Shown here one piece after another: positions 1-5,401 of a DNA stretch of 5,402 bases. Source of the DNA: Synergistaceae bacterium (GTDB taxonomy: Bacteria; Synergistota; Synergistia; Synergistales; Thermovirgaceae); assembly GCA_003446665.1 (NCBI GenBank), contig DMCT01000123.1, positions 3,135-8,536 on the forward strand, read 5' to 3'. Both the position numbers and the translations under genes were made by a program. The number at the start of each line of letters is the position of its first letter. Within the stretch, counting starts at the first letter, position 1. The notes beneath the pieces were generated by a model that had not been told where the DNA came from, did not search any database, and saw nothing but the letters and a program-made list of their open reading frames with translations.

Positions 1-801
1 GTCCTTACGCCCCATATCGGAGCCAATACCATGGAAGCACAGTCGGCCGTTTCCGAGATTGCTGCTTCGAACCTCCTGTCTGCGCTCAAGGGCGAACCTT
101 ATGAACATGCAGTAAACCTTCCCTTTATGGAGCATCGCCTTTCGCCCCCGAAGCGTCTCTTTTTGTCCCTTTCACGGAAAGTAGGCGTCTTCGCGGCCTC
201 CATTCTTGACGGGGCTCCCGAGCGGATGGCCCTTCACATAAAAGGCGACCTTTTCGACGACGAAGGCATCCTGTGCTTCGAAAACCCCTATAGATATTCC
301 GCCTACACTGTGGCCGCCCTTAAAGGGGTGTTGGAGGTCCATCACGGCCCGGAGACAAGCTATATGGCTGCGCCGCTTTTGGCCGAGGAACGCGGGTTTC
401 GAGTAGAAGAGGGCAAAGGCACCTCTTCTACATACCACAATGTGATAGAGCTCGAGCTTGCAGGGGAGAAGAAGACGATACAGGTTACCGCCACAGTTAC
501 AGAGGAGGGAAGGCATCGAATCGTCAACGTCGATGGTTACTGGCTCGACTGCGTACCAGAAGGTAACCTGATAGTCTTCCAGAATCACGACAGACCGGGT
601 GTCATCGGAAAAGTTGGCTCCCTGCTTGGTGAACTGAATATCAACATAGCCAATTTCGCCTTGGGTCGAAAAAACGGCAGCGGCCTTGCCCTGGGAGTGT
701 TGCAGGTAGACAGCATAGTGGATCCTGCCGTTTTGGAGAGGCTCAGGTCGGTGGCCGACCTTTTGTGGGTCGAGTCGGTACGGCTAGAGGAGGGGCTTTG
801 A
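1..801 (+). CDS. serA: D-3-phosphoglycerate dehydrogenase, C-terminal part (5' end outside window)
   Basis: This enzyme oxidises 3-phosphoglycerate to 3-phosphohydroxypyruvate with NAD+, the first step of serine synthesis in the cytosol. The frame is open from base 1, so the N-terminus and most of the NAD-binding domain are missing; 266 residues are visible. Residues 3-10 read TPHIGANT, the conserved end of the D-2-hydroxyacid dehydrogenase catalytic domain, and His5 is the catalytic acid/base. Residues about 50-180 fit the allosteric-substrate-binding-type intervening domain of long-form SerA. Residues about 190-266 form an ACT domain (IVFQNHDRPGVIGKVGSLLG), which in this family usually senses serine. 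The long, ACT-bearing architecture separates it from short dehydrogenases that lack regulation. The stop is 2 bases before the next start, so the two genes are very likely co-transcribed. Family assignment is secure; feedback inhibition by serine is inferred from the ACT domain. Confidence 0.95.
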   Translation, partial: VLTPHIGANTMEAQSAVSEIAASNLLSALKGEPYEHAVNLPFMEHRLSPPKRLFLSLSRKVGVFAASILDGAPERMALHIKGDLFDDEGILCFENPYRYSAYTVAALKGVLEVHHGPETSYMAAPLLAEERGFRVEEGKGTSSTYHNVIELELAGEKKTIQVTATVTEEGRHRIVNVDGYWLDCVPEGNLIVFQNHDRPGVIGKVGSLLGELNINIANFALGRKNGSGLALGVLQVDSIVDPAVLERLRSVADLLWVESVRLEEGL

Positions 802-803
802 TC

Positions 804-1436
804 ATGCGTGTTTTCCTGATTCGCCACGGGAGGACTGCATGGAACGCGAAGGGGCTATTCCAGGGTACGAAAGATATTCCCCTCGATGAAACCGGGCTCT
901 TTCAGGCGGAGGCCATGGCGAAAAAGGCCGAGCAGATACCCTTTGACGCCGTCTGGTCGAGTCCCCTCTTGCGGGCTCTTGAAACGGCGCGGGCTCTCGC
1001 GATAAAAAAAGACCTCGAAGTGCGGGTTCACGAGGGACTTCGCGAGATAGAACACGGGGAATGGGAAGGGCTTGACACAAGGACAGTCAACAGCCGCTGG
1101 CCGGGTCTTTTGGATCTCTGGCACGAGCGGCCCGACGAAGTCGTCATGCCGGGAGGGGAATCCCTTGAAAACGTGAGAGTCAGGGTACTTGAAGCAATGG
1201 ATGTGGTATTCGACAAAGGCGGGGAGTCGGTGGCGGTAGTCAGTCACGACGCCGTAATCAAGGTTCTGCTTTGTTCCTGGCTGGGTCTTCCCCTTGGTGC
1301 ATTCTGGCGTTTCGACATCGCCAACGGGTCGATAACGGGTGTGGAAAAAAACGAGGCGGGATTCCATCTATTTCTGCTGGGTGACTTGTCCTGGTCCGAA
1401 AACCCGTACGAAAGGGAAAGGCAGACCTCCCTTTGA
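804..1436 (+). CDS. Histidine phosphatase family protein (possible metal-independent phosphoserine phosphatase)
   Basis: A 210-residue member of the histidine phosphatase (phosphoglycerate-mutase-like) superfamily, which works through a phosphohistidine intermediate. Visible motifs are the RHG signature at residues 7-9 (His8 nucleophile), the SSPLLRALETA segment with conserved Arg57, the REIEHGEWEG segment with likely acid Glu81, and SHD at 147-149 with the second catalytic His148. Length is normal for the PhoE/CobC/PspA-type branch. I chose the ATG at 804 because AGGAGGGG at 788-795 lies 8 bases upstream and the protein then begins directly on the first beta strand; an in-frame start at 765 would add an unconserved tail inside serA. 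Substrate cannot be read from the motifs. Alpha-ribazole phosphatase, broad phosphatase and cofactor-dependent mutase are alternatives. Tight coupling to serA favours phosphoserine phosphatase, an activity documented for members of this superfamily such as the Hydrogenobacter enzyme. Confidence 0.9.
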   Translation: MRVFLIRHGRTAWNAKGLFQGTKDIPLDETGLFQAEAMAKKAEQIPFDAVWSSPLLRALETARALAIKKDLEVRVHEGLREIEHGEWEGLDTRTVNSRWPGLLDLWHERPDEVVMPGGESLENVRVRVLEAMDVVFDKGGESVAVVSHDAVIKVLLCSWLGLPLGAFWRFDIANGSITGVEKNEAGFHLFLLGDLSWSENPYERERQTSL

Positions 1437-1444
1437 TGCAAAAG

Positions 1445-1474
1445 TGGACAAGACAGGATGCCGGGGTGTATGGT
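1445..1474 (+). promoter_or_regulatory. Possible weak sigma-70-type promoter upstream of apgM
   Basis: In the 88-base gap before apgM, TGGACA (1445-1450) resembles a -35 box (5 of 6) and TATGGT (1469-1474) a -10 box (4 of 6), 18 bases apart. A 7-bp inverted repeat (TGCCGGG at 1459-1465, CCCGGCA at 1487-1493, 21-base loop) spans the -10 region and could be an operator or a leader hairpin. Nothing else is visible in this gap apart from the apgM ribosome binding site. Chance matches of this quality are common. Confidence 0.25.
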
Positions 1475-1524
1475 CAAAAAAATGAACCCGGCAAAAAGCC
1501 GTATTCAGGGAGGTGCCAGACAAT

Positions 1525-2739
1525 ATGACTCGGTCGAGGCTGGAAGTGCTCAAATCGCTTGCTGTGGAAAATCAGACTAAAATGATCTTGCTAGTTTTGG
1601 ATGGGCTCGGCGGTCTGCCAGGAAAAGACGGGTTGACTGAGCTTGAGAAGGCCGTTACTCCCAACCTGGACGAACTGGCCGAAACGGGGGAAACAGGGCT
1701 GCTCGAAATAGTAGACACGGGCATAACGCCCGGAAGCGGTCCAGGGCATCTTGGCCTTTTCGGTTACGACCCTTTCGAGTTCACCATTGGGAGGGGCATC
1801 CTAGAGGCCCTTGGCGTCGGCGCTGAAGTCTCGAAGGGTGACATTTGCGCTCGCGGGAACTTCGCAACATGGAACGGAGAGGATGTCATCACCGACAGAC
1901 GGGCCGGCCGCATAGATACCGAAACCAGCGGCGAACTGGTGAACAAGCTCTCGGATTCGATCAGTGAAATAGAGGGGGTAAGGGTGCGTTTCTACCCGGG
2001 GCTGGAACACCGTTTCGTGGTCGTTCTCTCGGGAGAAGGGCTTTCAGAAAATGTTTCCGACGCAGACCCCCAGGTGGAAGGCAAACCGATGAAGTGGTCT
2101 GAAGCCACCGCTTACGACGGAAAGAAAACGTCCGACGTCGTAAATACACTCATAAGGGAAGTCCGCAAGGTTCTTTCCGGTGAAAGCAGGGCCAACGGCT
2201 GCCTTTTGCGAGGGTTTTCGGGAGTCCCGGATATTCCAGGTATGAGGGACCTGTACAAGATTCACCCGCTGGCCGTGGCTTCCTACCCCATGTACAGGGG
2301 GCTCGCAAGGCTTGTGGGCATGGATGTGTCCGAGCCCGCGAGGGACCTTAAGGACCTGGTCGAAATAGTCGAAGCCCAGTGGGACGCCCATGACTACTTT
2401 TTCGTCCACGTCAAGTACACCGACAGTAAAGGCGAAGATGGGGATTTCGACGCCAAGGTGGATGTTATAGAGCAGGTGGACCGTATTTTGCCGTCCCTAT
2501 TAGAGCTGTGCCCCGAGGTAATAGCCATAACCGGCGACCATAGCACGCCCGCCGCGCTTTCCGCCCACTCCTGGCACCCTTCGCCTCTGGTATTCAAAAG
2601 CTCCTGGGTGCGCCCAGACGGTAGCAAGACCTTTGGTGAAAGGGCGTGCGCCAAAGGAAGCCTCGGGATCATGCCCGCGTCGAAACTCATGGGCCTGATG
2701 CTGGCTCACGCGCGACGCCTTTCGAAATACGGTGCCTGA
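1525..2739 (+). CDS. apgM: 2,3-bisphosphoglycerate-independent phosphoglycerate mutase, archaeal type
   Basis: Interconverts 3-phosphoglycerate and 2-phosphoglycerate in glycolysis and gluconeogenesis without a bisphosphoglycerate cofactor. The 404-residue protein has the alkaline-phosphatase-superfamily fold in its ApgM form. Visible are LVLDGLGG with metal ligand Asp26, TPGSGPGHLGLFGYDP with likely phosphoserine nucleophile Ser71, ICARGNFATW, DRRAGRI, KYTDSKGEDGD (Asp300) and ITGDHSTPAALSAHSWHPSP (Asp338, His339, His348). Length is normal for ApgM and well short of the roughly 510 residues of the GpmI form. I chose ATG 1525 because GGAGGTG at 1509-1515 is an excellent Shine-Dalgarno 9 bases away; an in-frame GTG at 1513 lies inside that site. 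One oddity is Glu304 where the archaeal motif TDxxGHDG has histidine, a likely metal-ligand position. The related phosphonopyruvate decarboxylase and homoserine-kinase-like annotations seen in this family are less likely. Confidence 0.93.
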   Translation: MTRSRLEVLKSLAVENQTKMILLVLDGLGGLPGKDGLTELEKAVTPNLDELAETGETGLLEIVDTGITPGSGPGHLGLFGYDPFEFTIGRGILEALGVGAEVSKGDICARGNFATWNGEDVITDRRAGRIDTETSGELVNKLSDSISEIEGVRVRFYPGLEHRFVVVLSGEGLSENVSDADPQVEGKPMKWSEATAYDGKKTSDVVNTLIREVRKVLSGESRANGCLLRGFSGVPDIPGMRDLYKIHPLAVASYPMYRGLARLVGMDVSEPARDLKDLVEIVEAQWDAHDYFFVHVKYTDSKGEDGDFDAKVDVIEQVDRILPSLLELCPEVIAITGDHSTPAALSAHSWHPSPLVFKSSWVRPDGSKTFGERACAKGSLGIMPASKLMGLMLAHARRLSKYGA

Positions 2740-2758
2740 AGGATTGCGAGGGAACGCA

Positions 2759-3805
2759 GTGAGTGAAGGCAAAAACCTTACAACTTCGGAAGTAAGAGAG
2801 CTTGAGGCCGGAAGTAATTTCAAGGTCACCGGCGCAGTAGTCTCCGCGAAGGTGAGGTACGACAAGAATCGTCGTCCTTTCTGGGAGATGAGCGTAACCG
2901 ATGCCCAGGGGTCGCTGGACGCAAAAATATGGAGCAACGCCAGGTGGTGGGACGCAAGGGACGGCCAGAAGATCCCCCTGTCTCCCGAAAACCTCGATCT
3001 GCAAAAGGAATTGCTGAACAGTCCGGTAGGGGTTTTTGGAACGGTGACTGAGTTCAAGGGGAGGTCCCAGTATCAATTCAACGAAATATACCTTCTGGAC
3101 GGAAACAAGTACCCGCTGTCGCTCTTTCTCGAAAGGTCTCCCGTTCCCGTGGAGGATATGGAAAGGGAGCTACGCGAAATCATCGACAAATGCGGCGAGC
3201 CAGTTAAAATTTTTCTGGAGCATGTTTTCCAGGGACCTTTCATGAATGCCTTCCGGAACGCCCCCGCGGCCGTTTCACATCACCACGCCTACGTGCACGG
3301 GTTGCTGGAACACACACTGGCCGTGACCCGCGGGGCCGTGGGTCTGGCGGAAGCGTACATTGCAGGAGGGGCAGATGTAGACCTGGATATCGTCATTGCC
3401 GGGAGCCTGCTGCACGACATAGGCAAGCTGGATGCTTATTCCCTGGATCCCTTCCCGAGCATGACCGTCCCCGGTACGGTAATCGACCATATACCCCTCG
3501 GGTATGCCCGGTTCGCTAGACTGACCGAAGAATACGACCTGAAACCGGAAGCGGCCCTGGCGATAGGGCATATCCTGGTAAGTCACCATGGAAGGCGCGA
3601 GTATGGTTCGCCGGTCCTGCCGGCGACACCGGAAGCCCTGATAGTATCGGCGGCGGACGAGCTGGACTTCGTAATGTACTGTTGGAGCGCGTCTTCGGAG
3701 AGCCCACGTGGGGAGTCCGAGGTGTCGGAATATCACCCTTCGGCCCAGAGACGGTTCTGGAAGCGGGCCAACAGCGGTGGGGATAACGGAAAGAAAGGGC
3801 AGTGA
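2759..3805 (+). CDS. 3'-5' exoribonuclease, YhaM-like (OB-fold plus HD domain)
   Basis: A 348-residue protein with the two-domain layout of YhaM/CBF1, metal-dependent 3'-5' exoribonucleases that trim single-stranded RNA in the cytosol. Residues about 10-110 form an OB-fold nucleic-acid-binding domain (FKVTGAVVSAKVRYD, then WEMSVTDAQGSLDAKIW). Residues about 165-310 form an HD phosphohydrolase domain: HHHAYVHGLLEHTLAV (His180, His185), SLLHDIGKLDAY with the HD pair His219-Asp220, IDHIPLGYA (His244), SHHGRREYGSPVLP (His276-277) and AADELDF (Asp300). The order and spacing match Bacillus YhaM closely. The final 35 or so residues are hydrophilic and apparently disordered. The start is uncertain: I prefer GTG 2759 because GAGGGA (2748-2753) lies 5 bases upstream; a GTG at 2732 would overlap the end of apgM and lacks a ribosome binding site. 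The gap to apgM is 19 bases, suggesting one operon. The HD family also includes nucleotide phosphohydrolases, but the OB-fold argues for RNA. Confidence 0.9.
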   Translation: MSEGKNLTTSEVRELEAGSNFKVTGAVVSAKVRYDKNRRPFWEMSVTDAQGSLDAKIWSNARWWDARDGQKIPLSPENLDLQKELLNSPVGVFGTVTEFKGRSQYQFNEIYLLDGNKYPLSLFLERSPVPVEDMERELREIIDKCGEPVKIFLEHVFQGPFMNAFRNAPAAVSHHHAYVHGLLEHTLAVTRGAVGLAEAYIAGGADVDLDIVIAGSLLHDIGKLDAYSLDPFPSMTVPGTVIDHIPLGYARFARLTEEYDLKPEAALAIGHILVSHHGRREYGSPVLPATPEALIVSAADELDFVMYCWSASSESPRGESEVSEYHPSAQRRFWKRANSGGDNGKKGQ

Positions 3806-3806
3806 G

Positions 3807-4766
3807 ATGGGACAAACTTTCGAAATCGACGAACACCAGAAAGGAAGACGCCTAGACAAAGTGCTTAAAAGCAGGTGGCCAGACCTGCCCCTTGCGGCTC
3901 TAATGAGGTACTTTAGAAAGAAACAGGTCCGTCTGGATAAAAGGCCCGCAAGGTATGACGATCGTGTCGAAGCCGGGCAAGTTGTTTTTGTGCCCTGGGA
4001 TGACCCGGCAAAAGAACCCTCCCACGCGGTGTCAACGACTGAAGGCGTCCGCCCGACGATAGAGCTGGTTTACGCCGACAGCGAGATCTGTATCGTCAAC
4101 AAGCCATGGAACCTTTTGACCCAGCCGGCCGGAAAAGGCGATGATTCGGTGGTGGGTAGGGTTGCCTCCACGTTGGGGTGGAAGGAAAAAAACTTTTATC
4201 CTACCGCGGCTCACAGGCTCGACAGGAACACTTCGGGTGTCTTGCTGGTGGCCTTGAGTGGCCCTTCGTTGAGAGCGCTTCACAAAATGTGGCGGGAGAA
4301 CGAATTGCGAAAGTCCTATCTGGCCATAGTGAAGGGTGTTCCCGAAAAAGAAGGGTTAATAAAGTCACAACTTGAAAAAGACACATCCCGAAACGTCGTT
4401 TCAACCGTCAGGGAAGGGGGCAAATATTCAGAAACCCGGTACTACAGGATCGAAACCGATGGTCATGTCTCGCTCATTTTGGTGGAACTCGTTACAGGGA
4501 GGCCCCACCAGGCCAGAGTCCACCTGGCGGAGGCGGGACATCCTCTTGTGGGTGACGTGAAGTACGGAGACCCCCGATTGAACGCAGAATGGAAGAAAGT
4601 AGGAGTCACCCGTCCCCTGCTGCATGCGCGTCGAATCCTTTTCCCGGGAAATGTCCCCGCTCCGCTGGAGTACCTCGGAGGCAAATCTTTTGTGGCAACC
4701 CCCCCGGGGGATTTCATGGCGGTACTGCGAGATAAGGGTTGGAATTTATACAGGGATGGGGTATAG
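3807..4766 (+). CDS. RluC/RluD-type 23S rRNA pseudouridine synthase
   Basis: Isomerises specific uridines to pseudouridine in RNA, most likely large-subunit rRNA. The 319-residue protein starts with an S4 RNA-binding domain (about residues 8-62, including GRRLDKVLKSRWPDLP and a basic FRKKQVRLDKRP stretch). The catalytic domain (about residues 83-315) begins with LVYADSEICIVNKPWNLLTQ. The signature is AAHRLDRNTSGVLLVA with catalytic Asp139; RKSYLAIVKG holds conserved Tyr171; TGRPHQARVHLAEAGHPLVG (about 230-249) is the conserved end motif, with Pro and Ala where TGRTHQIRVHL is more usual. Length and layout match RluC and RluD; which uridine is modified cannot be told from sequence. ATG 3807 was chosen because it follows the stop of the exoribonuclease gene by one base, has AAGGG at 3795-3799, and leads straight into the S4 domain. 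An in-frame start at 3708 would lie deep inside the previous gene. Translation is probably coupled to that gene. Confidence 0.93.
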   Translation: MGQTFEIDEHQKGRRLDKVLKSRWPDLPLAALMRYFRKKQVRLDKRPARYDDRVEAGQVVFVPWDDPAKEPSHAVSTTEGVRPTIELVYADSEICIVNKPWNLLTQPAGKGDDSVVGRVASTLGWKEKNFYPTAAHRLDRNTSGVLLVALSGPSLRALHKMWRENELRKSYLAIVKGVPEKEGLIKSQLEKDTSRNVVSTVREGGKYSETRYYRIETDGHVSLILVELVTGRPHQARVHLAEAGHPLVGDVKYGDPRLNAEWKKVGVTRPLLHARRILFPGNVPAPLEYLGGKSFVATPPGDFMAVLRDKGWNLYRDGV

Positions 4767-4767
4767 T
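4739..4767 (+). promoter_or_regulatory. Candidate promoter for the small UGA-containing gene
   Basis: TTGGAA (4739-4744) and TATAGT (4762-4767) are separated by 17 bases, the ideal sigma-70/sigma-A spacing; the -10 box matches the consensus at 5 of 6 positions and the -35 box at 4 of 6. The pair overlaps the last codons and stop of the pseudouridine synthase gene. Transcription would begin near 4774 and give a leader of about 33 bases. This is a sequence match only, but its position, just before a gene with its own terminator, is sensible. Confidence 0.45.
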
Positions 4768-4780
4768 TAGTATCGTAAAA

Positions 4781-4800
4781 CCATATTTTTATATGGAGGG
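4781..4800 (+). promoter_or_regulatory. Shine-Dalgarno with overlapping AT-rich hairpin
   Basis: GGAGGG at 4795-4800 is a strong ribosome binding site 6 bases before the ATG at 4807 and decides that start. Its first two G residues are also the end of a perfect 6-bp inverted repeat, CCATAT (4781-4786) and ATATGG (4791-4796), with a TTTT loop. In RNA the hairpin would be weak, mostly A-U pairs, and would cover only part of the Shine-Dalgarno. A modest effect on initiation is possible. Confidence 0.6.
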
Positions 4801-4806
4801 TCGAGA

Positions 4807-5118
4807 ATGAAGGAACTGAAGCTTCAGCTTTCTGAAAAGGCCAGGGAAAAACTGGAAAAGGAAGGAAAAGAGGCCTACGTCATAGTGCGCAGGCTGGGTT
4901 CGGGATGAGGCGCCAGAACGGCCGCTCTCGTGGAGAGCGGTAAACCGCCCGCAAAGGACGGGTACACAAAGCTCCAGGATGGCGATATCACGGTATGGGT
5001 GCCTGATGAGCTTCCTTTCCCGGACGACGTCGTAAGGGTGGACCAGCGCGGTTTTTTGTGGAGTACCTACCTGGAAGCGGTCACAGATGCCCTGCCCAGA
5101 GGCGGTTGTGCTGTCTAG
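4807..5118 (+). CDS. Candidate small selenoprotein with in-frame UGA at codon 34
   Basis: Read with TGA (4906-4908) as selenocysteine, this is a 103-residue protein ending at TAG (5116-5118). A strong Shine-Dalgarno precedes the ATG. The frame is open on both sides of the TGA, and downstream codon use resembles the neighbouring genes. Residues 1-30 are a lysine/glutamate-rich amphipathic helix leading into a strand (YVIVRRL). Sec34 sits in a glycine turn, LGSGUGART. Residues about 53-66 (YTKLQDGDITVWVPDEL) and 75-89 (VVRVDQRGFLWSTYLE) look like beta strands and a short helix. The only Cys is Cys101 in the tail GGCAV, a possible partner for a selenenylsulfide or metal site. No signal peptide or membrane segment is seen. 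The overall pattern loosely resembles HesB/IscA-like proteins, in which a Cys near position 35 and a C-terminal Cys are functional and Sec-containing forms are known; it may also relate to small proteins annotated as CC/Se-motif (seleno)proteins. Family assignment is weak. The alternative is a gene broken by a nonsense mutation. Confidence 0.8.
4906..4947 (+). promoter_or_regulatory. Putative bacterial SECIS element (UGA plus downstream hairpin)
   Basis: After the TGA at 4906-4908 comes a 13-base spacer, then CCGCTCTC (4922-4929) pairing perfectly with GAGAGCGG (4933-4940) around a GTG loop (4930-4932). CGG (4919-4921) can extend the stem by pairing with CCG (4945-4947) across a four-base UAAA bulge. 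The loop guanine lies 22 bases after the UGA, within the distance known for bacterial SECIS hairpins bound by SelB. The element lies wholly within coding sequence, as is usual in bacteria. Confidence 0.75.
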
Positions 5119-5140
5119 GTGTTGAAGAAGCGTTTTCAAA

Positions 5141-5174
5141 AGAAGGGGCAGGGACGGCGGTCTCTGCCCCTTCT
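5141..5174. terminator. Strong hairpin, probable (bidirectional) terminator
   Basis: AGAAGGGGCAGGGAC (5141-5155) pairs with the segment 5160-5174 around a GGCG loop, giving a 15-bp stem with a single G-U pair. It lies 22 bases after the stop of the small gene. On the + strand the stem ends in TTCT and continues CTCATG, a weak U-tract. On the minus strand the stem runs into TTCTTTTG, a better one, so it may also end transcripts from the transposase side. Confidence 0.6.
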
Positions 5175-5213
5175 CTCATGTGGTCCGGTCACATCTCATG
5201 TGGTCCGGCCCTA
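5174..5213. repeat. Tandem 20-bp repeat, likely insertion-sequence end
   Basis: Two adjacent copies of a 20-base unit (5174-5193 and 5194-5213) share their first 15 bases, TCTCATGTGGTCCGG. Each holds TGTGGTCCGG (5179-5188, 5199-5208). The two CCGG blocks also frame an imperfect inverted repeat around CACAT (5190-5194) and ATGTG (5198-5202). Starting with TGTG is typical of several insertion-sequence termini, so the element boundary probably lies near 5174-5199. The exact end is not determined. Confidence 0.6.
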
Positions 5214-5285
5214 TTGCCTCATATAAAAATCTATACGAAACGGTTAACGTTGCCTCACGAAGAAATCTAGACGAAATAAGGTTCT
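5214..5285. repeat. Imperfect 36-bp direct repeats, likely transposase-binding sites
   Basis: Units at 5214-5249 and 5250-5285 both begin TTGCCTCA and share AAATCTA, one variable base, then ACGAAA, at the same offset. On the minus strand this reads as a TTTCGT...TAGATTT...TGAGGCAA block repeated after the transposase stop. A third TTGCCTCG occurs at 5302-5309 inside the transposase reading frame. Multiple copies of a short block at an element end fit transposase-binding sites; that role is inferred. Confidence 0.6.
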
Positions 5286-5401
5286 CTCAGTGCAGCTTCC
5301 GTTGCCTCGTTTTTCTTTTTGTGGCATCGTTCCAGCTTTATCTTCAATCTGTCGATCCTTCGTTTCAGATCGGCGGGGTTGAGCGTTTCGCAAGCCTGCC
5401 G
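5267..5401 (-). CDS. Transposase with integrase-type core, C-terminal 44 residues (partial)
   Basis: Read on the minus strand from the window edge, an open frame of 44 residues ends at TAG (complement of 5267-5269). It reads ETLNPADLKRRIDRLKIKLE followed by a lysine-rich stretch. A tail of the form 'YETLNPAELKR-I-RLQ-KL' is, from memory, characteristic of DDE/integrase-core transposases of IS481-like and related unclassified elements. No catalytic residue is visible because only the tail is present. The final segment after the lysines (about residues 31-44) is not recognisable. Its orientation, and the repeats beyond its stop, support an insertion sequence. Exact IS family is uncertain. Confidence 0.6.
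   Translation of the reverse strand, partial: RQACETLNPADLKRRIDRLKIKLERCHKKKNEATEAALREPYFV

Noticed and set aside
765..803. Upstream extension of the histidine phosphatase start
   Set aside because: It lies inside serA and adds residues before the first core strand; ATG 804 has an excellent ribosome binding site.
1459..1493. Inverted repeat TGCCGGG/CCCGGCA as a terminator after the phosphatase gene
   Set aside because: The stem is only 7 bp, the loop is 21 bases and no U-tract follows; it is mentioned only as a possible operator or leader element.
1513..1524. GTG start for apgM at 1513
   Set aside because: This GTG is part of the Shine-Dalgarno GGAGGTG that serves ATG 1525.
2500..3076. Long minus-strand open frames across apgM and the exoribonuclease gene
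   Set aside because: They are antisense to two well-supported enzymes, look low in complexity and show no recognisable domain.
3708..3806. Upstream extension of the pseudouridine synthase start
   Set aside because: It would overlap the exoribonuclease gene by nearly 100 bases and adds no family-like sequence before the S4 domain.
4930..5118. Independent 62-residue gene starting at GTG 4930
   Set aside because: The GTG lies in a hairpin loop with no ribosome binding site, and the frame continues that of the gene starting at 4807.
4789..5139. Long minus-strand open frame opposite the small UGA-containing gene
   Set aside because: Its sequence is not recognisable, it has no evident ribosome binding site, and the + strand reading has a strong Shine-Dalgarno, a coherent protein and a SECIS-like hairpin.
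5058..5270. A + strand open frame running across the terminator and repeats
   Set aside because: It crosses the hairpin and the insertion-sequence repeats, lacks a ribosome binding site and has no recognisable content.
5174..5285. CRISPR array
   Set aside because: There are only two copies of each unit, of different lengths, imperfect and directly adjacent, with no regular spacers.
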